A program made the position numbers and the translations under genes. This document shows positions 24,512 through 37,874 of a DNA stretch of 64,000 nt, piece after piece (position 1 is the stretch's first letter; every line of letters starts with the position of its first letter). This DNA is from Parapristionchus giblindavisi. Taxonomy: Eukaryota; Nematoda; Chromadorea; Rhabditida; Diplogasteridae. The notes under the pieces were generated by a model. The model was not told where the DNA came from, ran no database searches, and saw only the letters and a program-made list of their open reading frames with translations. Where the stretch lies: contig CALSFV010000001.1 of assembly GCA_943737045.1 (NCBI GenBank), forward strand, positions 2,384,001 to 2,448,000, read 5' to 3'.

Positions 24512-27023
24512 GTTAGTGATAAGAGCGAAAGTATGTCATCTTGAGAGGAAGAAGTGAATTTCTTATAAAAAGAGGAGAGGGGGTGGGAAAATTTTAGTAA
24601 ATGGGCAAAATTAATCAATAAAATAAATAATTTATTAGATTTATTATAAATCTCGTAAAATTTTTTAAAAGTTTTTTTTCTGGAATATTTTTTTCTGTTC
24701 CCACTCCACTTTACTTCTTTTTATGCTCTCATTATGTTTTGTGTGTATTCCAAGCAATATGGAGTCGAAGTGAACAAAAGTCGGAAAGTAATTTAATTTA
24801 TTGAAGCTGTCTACCGAGAAATACAGTATTATGAATTACAGTTTAAAATGTGACTAAAAGATGGGGCTATTCATTCATTCAATTAGATATTCAGCTATTT
24901 TATATCCTTCAATTTAATTAATTATATACTCATTCCCAGTTTAGTACTAAAGAACGAACAATTCTTTCACACAATATCTCATATCTCCTCCCTCCTCCAC
25001 TGTCCTTACTCCTCCCCTCCCTCCCCCTTCATTTCTTCTAAAAGAGACAGTTTTACCTATCTTCTGTGTTTGACTCTTCAATTGTTATCTATGTAGGTCC
25101 ATCTCTTTTTGTTTTCTCCTTTTATCCAATGGCTTTTAAATGAACGAGTCAGTTCATAGATTACAAAATAAGCGCATTTAAAACGCATTTTAATATTTTT
25201 GGATAGTCAGCTAAAATATCAGTAAAAAGAACTGTAAAAGAACAAAGGTTCCGAGAGTTCTTATCAAGCCGCTAGAATTTGTATTAGTTATTTTACAAGT
25301 TGATGTCATTTTATTCGAATTTGAAAAAAAATTATTCAGTGCTTATATTGATCTGAGACTACAATAAAAAAGATAGACATAGTAGATCGTTGCTGTAAAG
25401 TGGTACTAATGATAGCTAAAACTAAATATATACATAATTGTCTATTAAGAGTCCATTTGTATTTCTTTCGTTAAGTACACCGTGTACTGTATCTCTAAAT
25501 GATCAATTATTAAGACGTCAAATATGTCTTGTACATATGAGATGTTATTGTAGAGAGTGTTATTGTCAGAAATGAAATAACAAAGGTCTTGTACATTTCT
25601 CTAAAGAAGTCTTTTCTTGACTAAAGACCGATACTTTTTATGCTCTATATCTCATTGTCTATTAGAAGTTAGAGGAAGTAGTCCTAATTTGAAACTTCTC
25701 TTCTATAATAGTATCATATTCACTTCTTCTTTCTTTTTCGTCCTCTAACTTCGTTTTCGCATCATATGCTTTCATCATTCTCGTCTTTTTTTTCAAGCTC
25801 TCAACCTATAATTTAGTATTCTCCCCTAGATTTGTGCACTATCCTCTCAGAAGTTTGACAGACTTTCATAGGCTATTCTTAATATTTCTTCACGTCTTCA
25901 TATTGTTATTCTTTCTTTGAGAAAGGAAGAGGAAGGGTTCTGTTGAGTGATCCGGAAAGAGAAAGAATAGGATCGGAAGTGAAGCGAATTTGAATTCACG
26001 CCGACGATAAACATCATAAGTCACCGTCCACATTTTTCCTTTTCCGGACCACTTCGGAACACTTTTTAAAAAGTTCTGGGGAATATAAATAGTGTATATA
26101 GGCGGAAGCATATATTAATATCATCTATTGTATTCTGATATACTAAATATTGTGTATATGACTAATATAACTTCTTCTCTCTCTAAAATCAAGAAAATGA
26201 AAGAAAAAGTTATTGTTCTTCAACGAAAGAAAAATATGCGATTTGTTGTGGTGGTTTAAATAATTTAATTTGTTTCCTTTCTCTCTTGATTAGTCTAGAC
26301 CATTCTTTCGAGTTTTGAACGCAAAAACAATGAGTACGAACATTTATAAATTTTCATTTTACAGTAATCATGATAGTTGTCTTCATATAGTATCTTTGAA
26401 TTTCTGACAGACGATAGACGTAATTGAGATCTATTTTTTAGAGTTTATATTTTAAGTTGTCATTCAAACTTTCCTTCATACCAAATCTTCAGAAGGTTCT
26501 GCACATTTCTCAATACAGTATTGAAATAAATCATCGAAACTTGTTGATATTCGTTGTATATGAAATATGAGACCTATTAGTCCCTTTTTTCTTTCTACAT
26601 CGAGATAAACACAAGAAATGAATAAGGAAGATAGAGATGGATATGCGTCACTCTCTATTCACAATAACTAATTCACTGAAGGTAAGAGTGAAATGTACTG
26701 TGAAGCATCCTCTATCTCTCTCTCTTTCTAGCCCTCCCTCTCTCTCTCTCTCTTCCTCTCCCTCTCCCTCTCCTTCCTTCTCTCCCCTCGGAGTCCCCAT
26801 CAGACACTTGTAGACCTTTCCTTCTTCTTCCTTCTTTTATGAACATTCAATTGTTTTTTCCTCCCTCTCCTTTATCTTCTCTCATTTGAACGTTATTCAC
26901 ACACTTTTCTTTCGTTGACGTGGTCTAACAATAAGTGTTCATTCATTTCCATTTACACTCAAATCTAATATACACAGTTTCTTATCACCTTTTCGACAAG
27001 TTCCAAGGCGTATGCTGTGTTAA

Positions 27024-27282
27024 TTTTCCGGAAATAGCACTCGGAAAAAGCAAAAGGGTAAATCTTGTAAATAGCATTGTAAAAAGTAATTTTCTCGGTT
27101 CCCTGACTAGTTAGAGACTTTAAACTTGGTTTTTGGGCTAAATACCATGAAAAAAAAACATTTAAACCAAGTTTCAAGTCTCTAGCTCTACTAAGAACGG
27201 AGATATTTGCATTTTACAATGTTATTTACAAGGGGGCAAAGTTAACACCGTTTTGCTTTTTCCGAGTACTATTTCCGGAAAA
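27024..27282. mobile_element. TTAA-flanked palindromic MITE
   Basis: TTAA at 27020-27023 and 27283-27286 bracket inverted arms beginning TTTTCCGGAAATAG. The terminal 35 or so bases, including CTCGGAAAAAGCAAAA, match well between arms, and inner arm similarity continues (AAACTTGGTTT versus AAACCAAGTTT). It has no coding potential. It appears to be the same mechanistic class as the larger palindromes at 3354-6149 and 57315-60289, but a different sequence. Confidence 0.75.
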
Positions 27283-27492
27283 TTAACACAACATTAATTT
27301 AAAATTTAAAAAAAAGTTTCTTTGAACTGTATTGCTTGCTATGATGCATGCTTATAAAACCTGATTTTTGAGCTCTTGTCTAAAAAAATAAAACGCTGAG
27401 GCAGCGCAGACTTGAGCGTTGCATGTCTGTATTCGATAAAAACGAAGAAGTGGGTAAGACTACAGACTGGGTTAACCAACTTCGTCCAGTTC

Positions 27493-28361
27493 TACAGATT
27501 AAGACGATGACGTTGGGCTGATCGAATTTCTTCGCTTGATTGTGGTATATAATCGAGAAGAGTGATGGAAAGATATCCATAATTGCCAAAACGATAAAAT
27601 AAAGGACCCAAATTGATTGTGAGGTGGAAAGATTTGTGTAGAAAATTGGACCTGGATTTATGGAAATTGCAAGAAATAAGGATCAGTGCCACAGATTCGG
27701 TGACTACCGCATAGTCGATCTAGATAAACTGTAAAAAAATATGTGAATGTCTTGTGATCTACTGAGATCAGCTGTTTTACCCTTAGATTTTTCCATGTTT
27801 CAACGACGAAAAAATATACTATATTTGCAAATGTTTCATTCGATATAGTTTATATTCCTTTTAATCTTTTTTTAAAATTTCTCCATTTTGAGATCATGAG
27901 ATAGACAATAGTCCACAGTAATCTTCAAATGTTTTGTGAACCATGAAACGTTTGAATTGAATAAGTGAAACATTCCTTACAATAAACATATTCCTTATTC
28001 ACTTCATTTTCTTTTATCCTCTCCAACTTCTTCTACATATTTCCCATGGGGGATTACTCCTCTTTTTTCATTCAATGTAAACTATTTCTAAAGTTGTCTT
28101 CGACATAGGTACACGTTATTTCTTTCATTTTCTTATCAAGTACTATTCTCCTTTTCATATCTATTATCATGTCCTTTAAGGTATGAATCTGTGGTATTTT
28201 GACCTCATGAGATTATTTAAAAGAATTTCCCATCGAAGTTCTTCGGAAAATATATTCGAAAAGCTTATAATACTTAGAATTTTGAGACGTTCGAGACTTT
28301 GAGTTTTATTAATGAGACAAATGGCTGAAGAATAAAATTTCATAAGATCTTTCCTTTTCAT
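27493..28361 (-). pseudogene. Possible gene remnant (two exon-like frames)
   Basis: Two minus-strand frames look more protein-like than their surroundings. One is 28361-28176 (MKRKDLMKFYSSAICLINK..., then LRWEILLNNLMR before a GTCAAA donor). The other is about 27712-27493 (IDYAVVTESVALILISCN..., ending in a stop), preceded by TTATCTAG. The splice phases I can find between them do not agree, and neither matches a family I recognise. It could be a decayed gene or chance. Confidence 0.2.
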
Positions 28362-30197
28362 CTTTTATTTATTTGATTGAATCTGATTTTTCTCTCCTTT
28401 CGTATTGTTATTCACTAATGAATGAATGAATACAGTATCTTCTTTCTCATTTCATTCTATCCTTATTTCACTCAAGAGATATTAACGTTAGATTCATCTA
28501 ATTATAGGAAATTAAATTTGGTTTATGATGTCTTCATGGATTCTTTGTATGCTTTTCCTTCCATCATACACTTAAAGTACTTTCCCATTGGATATTCAAG
28601 TTCATTGAATATCCTACAAGGAAAGTCATTTACATGAACTTTCGTCCCTAAAATGATACATCGCTCTCAATCTCAGTCACTTCATTTTTGCTTATTTTCG
28701 TTCGGAATATTTGATTATGTCTACGTGCAAATATGGTGAAAATAATAGGAAATATAATAAATGAAATGAATGACCAAAGTTCTCTTTCATACATCTATTA
28801 TATAAGTCCTTTTCATTGTCTAGACGGATACCATTCATTTTATTCACTTTTCACACATTTTTATCTATTAATTATATCATATCTATTCTTTTATTTCTTA
28901 TATTCAAGAAACATTTCTGAATTATTTATTAGATTTCTTATACAATAAATAAACATCCACCCTAATATAATCTAATATCCATACCTTCCATCTAGGACCC
29001 TGCGCAGTGTTTTTTCACAAAATATTTTTGTTCTTACAAAACATTTAACCAAATCCCCTGATGCATCAAAATATGCATTGAGTAAATGAGAAGAATTGAA
29101 GATAAGTTCTAAAAGAAGAAATCTTGAATGCATTCTTATCTATTCTTTATCTATGACTATCCTCACAATTGGAAGTATCTTCACCTCCATTACAACAATT
29201 CATTGTTTTGATTGAGGAAGAAGAAATAAGGGATAAGAAAGATATATAATTCCCTATTGAGAGATCAATCAAATATGAGTTATTGTCAAGGGGATATCAG
29301 TCGTATTTATGTGTTGGTACCAAGATTCATTCTAATTGATCATAAGAAGAGAATGGGCGGAGTCAAGATCAAAGTTTAATTCATTAGTATATTAATGAAG
29401 TCATGAATTGTTGATTTCAAGAAGAATGGATATTCTCTTCCTTTATCCTCTCTTTCTCTCTAACTTCTCCTTCTCTCTTTTAAGCCTCTCGCACCCACTC
29501 CTTTTTGCACTCCCTATTTTGGTCTCCCATATTTTCTCCGGATTTTCTTTTTTCTTTTTTCTTTTTTGCACTAAACACGCACGATGTAGGAATGTTATTG
29601 CTTCTAAACAGATATAGTATCTATGCCATTAATCAATATAATCAACAGATACCGTATTCATAATCTGACATGACTAGTTATTGATCCTCATTTTCTCTTC
29701 TAATCTTCACAAATATCCACCCTAATGAACAAATACAAAACATTATTTTTCGTTTTCTCAATATTTTTTAAAATATTTGTCTCGATTGCTTATAGTTTCA
29801 ATAAGTTGAGAAAAAATATGGAAATATTCCTTAAGTCGCCACTGGGAAATTGCTTTTTATGTTAAGCAATATATTGTATATTCTCTTGTCTATGATGGAA
29901 TCATTCCCTCAAGGCTATATTTCCTTGATTTTAGATACTTTTCCCCAACAATAGAAATATCTACGCCTCATCATAATAAATCCAACGATATCCCTATTCT
30001 TCATATCTTCTCACATCTAATTCATGTTCAGTCGTCCGCTACTGAATTCAATGTCCTCATCTTCCTCTCTCCCTCTCCTTATTCTCTCTCTCTCCCTCTC
30101 CTTATTCTCTCCCTCTCCCTTTCTCATCCACCCTATCATCCCACTCATTCCAGCAGTCAAATTCATTTCTTCTGTCCTATTCAATGACTAAAGTAAG

Positions 30198-33100
30198 ATG
30201 ACAAACGAAAGATCCACAGGTACATCCAGTTTATTCACTATAATAATATACATATAATATGTTTTTTTCATATTTTGAATTGAAAATGAATGATATTTCC
30301 TTTGCAGTTTTTTCGAATGAGAGAGTTGAGTTAGGATGGGGATATCAAGTGGAGAAATATATGTATGGAATTGCTGTATTTATTGGAATATTTGCTGTCT
30401 CTTTTACAATTAGACGACATTGGAGAAATCGAGATAGATTGGTAACCAATCAATATCATCATCAATCAATCGATATCAATCAATCCGTTCAGGATATCGC
30501 AGCTCGTTTGCTCATTTATAAGATCAGTCTTACGGTAGCTGATCTAATCGTTCTCTTTATCTATGCCCCAACACAGTTCGCTTGGATCTCAACGTATTGG
30601 GTTAGGTAGATGATGAGATTACGGTATCTTATCGATCGATTGTAGTGGTACGGTGGCGAGGCATACTGTAAGGCATTCAAGTTTTTGTCTACATTCGGTT
30701 TTCATCTGACAGGAAATATGCAGGTAAGTGTTTCAAACCCAACTATCGATCTTTAATCTACAATTAATCAATCAATAATATTCAGGTAGTTATCGCAATG
30801 GATCGATTAAAAATATTATCGAGTATGAATAAAGTTAAAAAAGTAAGTTTATATTAGGTTCTCTAATGGATATTTATCGTAATCAATTAAGGTCTCATAC
30901 AATCCATATATCCCCGTGACTATCGCATGGGTCGCTGCTTTTCTTTGTTCCATTCCTCAATTCTTTGCTTTCTCTGTTACATATACTAATAATGGAGATC
31001 CTCAATGTGTCTCGATTTGGTCAGTTTTTATGTTTTATTCAGCTCAAATAGTAATAAAACTAAATGCCAAAAGATTTGCGGAATGTTTTGTTGAATAGAA
31101 TGAGTATAATTGACTTATAGGGTTGTGAAGAACCTAGAATACTATGAAAATGCTGATGCAATTGGAATATGGGAAGAATATCAAGAACTTGTCTTGGCTA
31201 ATGATACTGCAGTAGTATTCGATAATGGAACACTTAAGGTAGAATATTGATTGATTAATCTGAAATATTATTGTTATCTGATATCAATAATTGAATAATT
31301 ATTTTAGTATAACGTTGAGGATCCCGGATTATCATTCGAAGAACTTGAAAAGAATTACGTATGGATACAAAAAGTTGAATTGGTTAGTAACGAAACATCA
31401 AAGATCAAAGATCAAAGATTCAAATATGAATAATTGATTCAGATGTACAATATCTGTCATATTCTAACAATAGCAGTGCTTCCATATATGGTTGAAGTTA
31501 TCTGTTATCTTCTAATCATTGCTTTTCTCAATGCTGCACAAAAAGGAGATTTTATTGGATTCAAAAACTTTGTCAAAAGGTGAGTTCGCCACAAATTTCT
31601 TTATAATCTTTGATAGTTTATATTTGATCTTGTAGAAACACTCTGAAACTTCCCTGCATTTCTATATTCTGTCGATTAACGGATAACTTGAGAACACGAC
31701 ACGAAAGCTCAATTGCGAGGTAATCGATAACTATACGGGATATATACAGTAATCAGACAATCGTTGTAGGAGACGTTCAACGAAAAGAGAAAAGAAAGAA
31801 AGAATGGGTGAAAGAAATAAACTGTCTGAAAATAGGATATCTGCTGATAAAAGGAACTCGAAAAGTGTGGTATGCAGATACTTTTATATTCATAGTCATT
31901 TTGATTAAAATGTACAATATTTCAAATCCATCATTTCTTTTCATATTAATTGGTCCAATTCAAATTTAAATTTGATTAGACTTTTAATGAATGCATTGAA
32001 GAGTGTTTGAAGTGATAAGAAAGAAAAGAATAGATAAAGATAATATTCCCATAAGAGAAAAAGTAAATAAAAAGATAAGAGAGATCAGAAATTGCGTTGT
32101 GTTTCAATTGGAATGAAATCAGTAAACAATATTTTTTATTATTAAATTTATTTAATTCTAGAACTCATCTCCAACGAATGTTCTTTCATTCGAATTCTCA
32201 ACAGTAAGAGTCGTTCCGAACTATACTAATGGTCATGTTATTCGAAAACCAAGTGAGTTCAAAGATCAAAGATCAAAGATCAAGATTCAATTTGAGGTCT
32301 GAATTATGTGTGCAAGTATGCTTCTCATTACGATTTGATGATCGAAGATTCTCCTCCAACTGAAGAAACTATTTTATCGAGACCAGGAACCGGTGAACGA
32401 CATCGATTGGTAAGATATAGTGATCTTTGATCTTTGATTTTTGATCTTCGACATTTTTCAGTCTCATTCGATTCTACAACTCAATGGAAGTACTACCTTG
32501 TGGGATAATGAAAAGAATGAACCTATTTTTAGACCTGAAGATGATGAGGAACAACCAGATTCACCTGTACGGATCAATTATAATAACTAATTGTTGATCT
32601 TTGATCTTTTAAAGGAATCTGAGGAAGAACATCCATCTTCTCCAGTTTTATGCAGAATGGGTCCAAGAAGATCAAGTGTTCCCATAACCGAAGAAGAGAA
32701 AAAAGTACCAAATATTGTAATTATTATTCCAAATCAATAATTGATATATGACAGATACTTCATCAACTGCCCGCCCCATGGTTGAAGACTGTACATAGAG
32801 CAAAGAGAAATACAAAGAAAAAGGTTCGAATAATTATATTGATCTATACAAATGATCATATGTAATTGATCTTTCCATTTACCTTGTCAACAATTAAATA
32901 GATACTACTTCTAATTTTCTAATGATTTTATTTTTGGAATGAATGTGATACATTTGAACTGAAACTAGACATTGATCTTTGATCTTTATAGGTCTTCTGT
33001 ATGATTACACTCAATCTGATCTTCTGGATGCCGTATGCTCTTCATGCATCAATATCTTCACTCTTTGTCATTGAAATGACTAATCATCAATTTGTTTGTT

Positions 33101-33232
33101 CTCTTGTTGTATTCAATGCAATATCTAATATAATGTTATGAACAAATCACTCACTCTCCTCATCTTTTTATTTCTTTTTCTTGTTATTGCGCTATTGTTT
33201 TGATTGATCTGGTGTACGCTAATCTCAGATAT
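30198..33232 (+). CDS. Class A peptide-type GPCR, similar to nematode GnRH-receptor-related group
   Basis: Exons with compatible phases begin 30198-30219 (start MTNERST), 30308-30600, 30646-30723, 30786-30842, 30892-31019, 31121-31238, 31308-31382 and 31443-31579, and continue to about 33232. Helix 1 is near MYGIAVFIGIFAV and helix 2 has LLIYKISLTVADLIVLFIY. The extracellular Cys of helix 3 is in GGEAYCKAF. The DRY position reads MDRLKIL, as in GnRH/AKH-like receptors, and helix 4 is TIAWVAAFLCSIPQFFAF. A second extracellular Cys is in DPQCVSIW, helix 5 follows MYNICHILTIAVLPYM, and helix 6 contains NLIFWMPYALHA. Intracellular loop 3 is enlarged to roughly 200 residues of charged, Ser-rich sequence. 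Coupling and ligand cannot be read from sequence. The NPxxY region seems to be NIMVY split by an intron whose acceptor is not a normal AG, so the last junction is uncertain. Confidence 0.8.
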
Positions 33233-34633
33233 AACCAGTGATCTGATCTTCAAATTCGGAAAAGTCGCCGTATCAATTCCTATGAGTGGTGCTGTAGGGC
33301 GACGTTTCCAAATCTCATGGAGTTGATCACTATTTGTGTATATAATCGGGTTTCATTGATAGTGAAGAGTTATAAGAATAGATTTGATCGTTCGTGGTTC
33401 ACTTATGATTGTACGAGTTTATCATTTTAATTTCGTGTATTTCATCTCAGCTATTTAACAAAATAAAATTATGTTTATTAAGTTGCTCAGATCAAAGATC
33501 ACATTAAAGAAACTTTGGATTCTCAACAAAGATCCATATCAAGTTGACACATTTTACGGATTAAAGATCATTTAATCGTTGAGGACATTTGTCTGTAGAG
33601 ATATGATTACAATGGAACCTTGATAATCATTCATTACACTATTCATCTAAGTTCTCTTTTCGTAATCGAAAAGACGAGAATGAAAAAAAAGGAAATAATA
33701 TTTTAAAAGATCAATATGTATCTAATCTGCAAGATATGAACTGTATATGCGGTGATTAGAGAATAAAACGTGACTGTTATCTATCATTGTAACATTATAG
33801 TCTATAGATTATATTAACTTCCTGTCTCTCCCTCTCCTTCTCCTTCTCTCTTCCTTCTCCCTCTCCCTCTCCCTCTGTCCCTCTGCCCCTCCGCTTCTTC
33901 ATTTCCCTCTGACCTTGTTACATAGATACAGATCATTTCACTCCTACAAACTTTCAACAGTAGTTCCTAGCAGTTGTTCCTCTTCATCAACTATCATCTA
34001 TCATTACAATTAGATCATACAATCATCTTCACTCTTTCTTCTTCTTCTTCTTCATCACTTAAACCTCAATTGCTTTTCATTCCATAATAATCATCTATTC
34101 TTCTCCTCTTACTATCATTATTCTTATCGATCTACCATCATTCAAACCCAACGGCACTTATTTTTGTCTACAATCGCTCACTAGATCTATACAATCTCGA
34201 GCGCGCGCGTTTTTCTGAATAAATCGCGCATATTTCGCGTAAGTTGGCAGCGCGCCAAGTACCGTTGGCAACTGGTAATCAAAATATTCTTCATTGTTAT
34301 CCAATGATATAGTAAATAATAACAAGGATGCGTCTATGCTCCTCAATATATAATGTAAGTTTATCGATTACCTTCTCTATAAACATCTCATGATAGTGCT
34401 TTTGTTATTGTTTTGAAATGAATCATTAACGTTCTTTCGTTTTGTTCGTTCGAATGAAATCATTGCTTCTTCTCTATATCAAAGATTTCAATTGTTTCGA
34501 CTATGAACTATTTGCACTTGTGACCACATGGACTACATTGTGTTTATCAACAGTCGTTCTCTCCATCTTTCTATTCTTCTTCTGTCTTTCTTCTTCTCCC
34601 TTGTGATCTTCGTTCATGTCTTCATTCTAGTGT
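33233..34633. other. Intergenic region between GPCR and MFSD11-like gene
   Basis: A CT-rich tract (about 33820-33895) and (CTT)n near 34030-34055 are present. A locally GC-rich patch (34195-34265), with GAGCGCGCGCGTTTTT and GGCAGCGCGCCAAGTACC, stands out and might be promoter-associated or a relic repeat. No gene is seen. Confidence 0.5.
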
Positions 34634-37119
34634 ATGATGGGACTTCTCCCAGAAACAAGAAATATCATTCAATTGGGAATTGCCTTCTTCTTTATATTTC
34701 TCGCCTTTAACTCTCAAGGTATCTATCTCCCTTATTTTATCATTACATACCGCTTAAAGTTAAAATGCTCAGGTTTTATCGAAGTACCAGTCATAAAGAG
34801 TTCGGATAAGACCGATAGTGATGCTGGCTATTACAGGTTTGATCTTTGATCTTTCCATACCATTCGTTAAATCAATATTACTTAGTTTATCGATCATCTA
34901 CTTCGTATTCACGTTTGCCAATTTCATCGCGGCTCCGATCGTTGATATGATCTCAGCTAAATGGGCTATGGTCTTGGGTGGATTGTGTTATTCCGCCTTC
35001 TTGGTTCGATTTCTAGGATTACTGTAGCTAGCTATTGATTGATTTTAGTCTGGTTTCTTATTCCTGAACACTCCTTTCCTCTATGGATCATCTGCAGTTC
35101 TTGGTTTCGGTGCTGCTATAATATGGACTGGACAAGGTACGGTAGTATTGGATTACTGTAACTGATAAAGTAATCATTATACAACAGCGTCTTTGCAGGC
35201 ACATATCTAGCTAAGAATTGTACTGAAGCAACGAGCAGTCGCAACAGTTCAATGTTATGGGGTATTCTGCAGGTATTGATTGACTAGATACAGTAATCTA
35301 TCTATTATTGATTGATTAAGGCAAGTGCAATCGGTGGAGGAATCTTCCTTTATATAACTTTCATTACTGCAGGAACAACTGATAAGATAGCACCTGAAAC
35401 TGTTACGGTTAGTGATAAGAGACTAATCTATTGATAAACAAAATTATTTAATAAAATCGGTTGCATTATTGACGTGAATCAATTAAACATGCAATTGCCT
35501 TACAATATTTATATTTAATTATTATATATTCAGCTTCTGTATTCCGTCTTCACTGCACTTTCTCTTCTCGGTATTCTTATTCTCATCTTCCTTCCTACTC
35601 CTCCAACTCATCTCAATACAACTTCAAATGTTGAGAAACCAGGTACGATTTATTGATTGATTATCGATTAATCTTTTTGATTACAGTACTTCGATTGCAG
35701 GGTATGCGGAACTCATCGTTTCTACTTTCAAAATGCTTCCTACCCAGAGAATGCTCATTCTTGCCATTGTAAGTGTTATTGATAGACTAATGATACTATT
35801 GATTGGTTTTTTTCCAATATGATATATATGATTGGATATATCCAATTTTGTCGATGAGGAATAGATATATAGATAGTCCTTTATCATCCTTCATGTCGTT
35901 ATCACACAAAATGGAGAATGTTTATCTCTCTTCAAACTAAATATATTTATCAGCTAACAAGAAGAAATGAAAAATATTTAGTGATCGATCGATATTGAAT
36001 GAATGTGTTTTAGACATTTTCATACACTGGTATCACTCAATCATTCTGGACTAGTGTATATCCTGCATGTATATCGTTTACTACTCAACTCGGAGATAAT
36101 ACTAACTCATTATTAGCTATCAATGCTATTCTATCCGGTCTCGGTCAATGCATAGGTATGATAGTTATTGATTGATTTATTGATCTATTGATTGGTTTAT
36201 GTATTCATTTTTTTATTGATTGATTTATTGATTGATTTATTGATTGATCTACAGCGGGTGGTCTATTCGGCGTTCTTGGATCGAAGACATCTAAGATAGG
36301 AAGAGATACGATTGTATTCATGGGAGCTGGTATCCATTTGGTAAGAAAGATCAAAGATCAATCGATTCATTACCGTATCCTTCCACACTCAGCTTGCATT
36401 CATTATCGTCTTCATAAGTTTCCCTCCATCAGCAAATATGAACCAGACTACCGAATCGGGATATATTACACCAAGGTACGGTAGTATCGTGACTTTATTG
36501 ATTGATTCGATTGATTAATTCAGTGTTCCACTTGCTCTCTTCTGTGGATTCCTTCTTGGATTCGGTGATGCGTGCTGGAATACACAGGTATCAATATTGA
36601 TTGGATTGATTGAAATCTAAATATTGATTGATATCTCTAGATATATTCCCATCTCGTTGCTAACTTCCCTTCTTCTTCTTCTCAGGCTTTTGCACTATAC
36701 AAGTTTTATCAAGTATGTCTATATTATCGATTATTCTCAATCAATCAATAACTTTCAGGCTGGTCTATCTTGTGCAGTTTTCTTTTACAATCCTCATGTT
36801 GAGCTTCCCTGGCAACTTCTGATTATGGTGGTATGTTTATTGAATAAATTGCAATATTGATGAATTGAATGGATGACATATTATTGATTGAATAATGCAT
36901 GAAGAGTGTTAAACTGTATACTGTAATTCGTTCAGATCGGATCTCTTCTCGCTTCTGTTGCCTTCTTTGCTGTTGAGAAACTATCCAAACGTCATATTCG
37001 AAGTGAGTATCGATTGATTAATAGACTACAGTAATCATGTTTTCTATTCAGGATCATCAGACTCATCTGAAATTGGAAATGAAATATCAGAAGCTTCATC
37101 AGAAGCACCTATCTTGTAA
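34634..37119 (+). CDS. MFSD11: MFSD11-like (UNC-93 family) MFS membrane protein
   Basis: Sixteen exons with fully consistent phases (first 34634-34718, last 37052-37119) encode about 448 residues, essentially the length of animal MFSD11. The start follows TTCATTCTAG, a bare acceptor that could be a trans-splice site. Diagnostic blocks include an early [17 protein letters not shown] helix, [31 protein letters not shown] and [17 protein letters not shown]. Later blocks are [36 protein letters not shown] and LPWQLLIMV. These align with the conserved positions of MFSD11 as I know the family. About twelve hydrophobic helices are predicted. The C-terminal tail is short, acidic and Ser-rich. The family's substrate is unsettled, and other UNC-93 relatives act as regulators rather than carriers. 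Several introns are built largely of TTGA tandem units. Confidence 0.9.
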
Positions 37120-37591
37120 ATGCTCGCTAACCTTACCTTCTGTTCCATGCCAATTGTATATAATATGGTTGAATAGTGTACATAATTTATATGATTATTA
37201 TACTTATATTATAATAGTAATATATATTATAATAGATTATAATAGTAGTATCCATTTATGAGATATTAATATATTTTCGTTGTATTACGGTTTTATCCAT
37301 TGTTGAATATGATAAATATTTTAATATTATTGTTAACATTTGTTTGATTATGATCATATCGGACTGAATTGTCGGATCCTCGAATTATCACTGGCCTTTG
37401 GAATGCCTCGAGGCGCACTTCCAACTGTCAAACAGGCCTAATGGACGATAGCGGAACGTTTTTGTGTGTTTTCTACTTCAATCAACAAGTTTCAGTTCGA
37501 TCCTTTTCTTGAATTGAGAATAGCATCTCGGAAGAATAAGAACTTGCAAGAAAATTAATGGTGATAAGATAAATGTATTATTGTGTATCAT

Positions 37592-37645
37592 TGGCCTAGC
37601 AGTGATCTCCACCGAAGGAGTTCATGCCCCTTTACCTTCATCGCA
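37592..37645. repeat. Dispersed repeat fragment shared with 61963-62021
   Basis: TTGGCCTAGCAGTGATCTCC here is nearly the reverse complement of GGAGATCACTGCTAGACCAG near 61998-62017, and the neighbouring bases (GAAGGAGTTCATGCCC versus GGTACACGAAGTCCTG) are also loosely related. It is probably a fragment of an interspersed element. It lies between the MFSD11-like and MYST genes. Confidence 0.45.
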
Positions 37646-37874
37646 TATTTGAAGAAAACTTGTTATACCATATAACATTTGTAAAACAATAGAAAATATA
37701 ATATAGTGGAAACTAAATGTAGTTAAAATTTCGCGCGTCTCAAATCTTACGGTAATTACATTTCTCTCATTGATTAATCAATTGTTTGTTTTGAGCATTT
37801 TCTTTTTTTAAATTTTCTTTCCACTTTTTTTTTAGAGTTCATTTTATTTTTAGTTATTCTTCATTCTCTTACAC

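Larger units (their letters stand above)
22557..30197. other. Gene-poor intergenic region
   Basis: This is AT-rich sequence with CT tracts (about 26720-26785, 30065-30125) between the SMYD and GPCR genes. Apart from the LINE fragment, the TTAA palindrome and a pair of weak minus-strand exon candidates listed separately, I see no supported gene. Confidence 0.6.
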
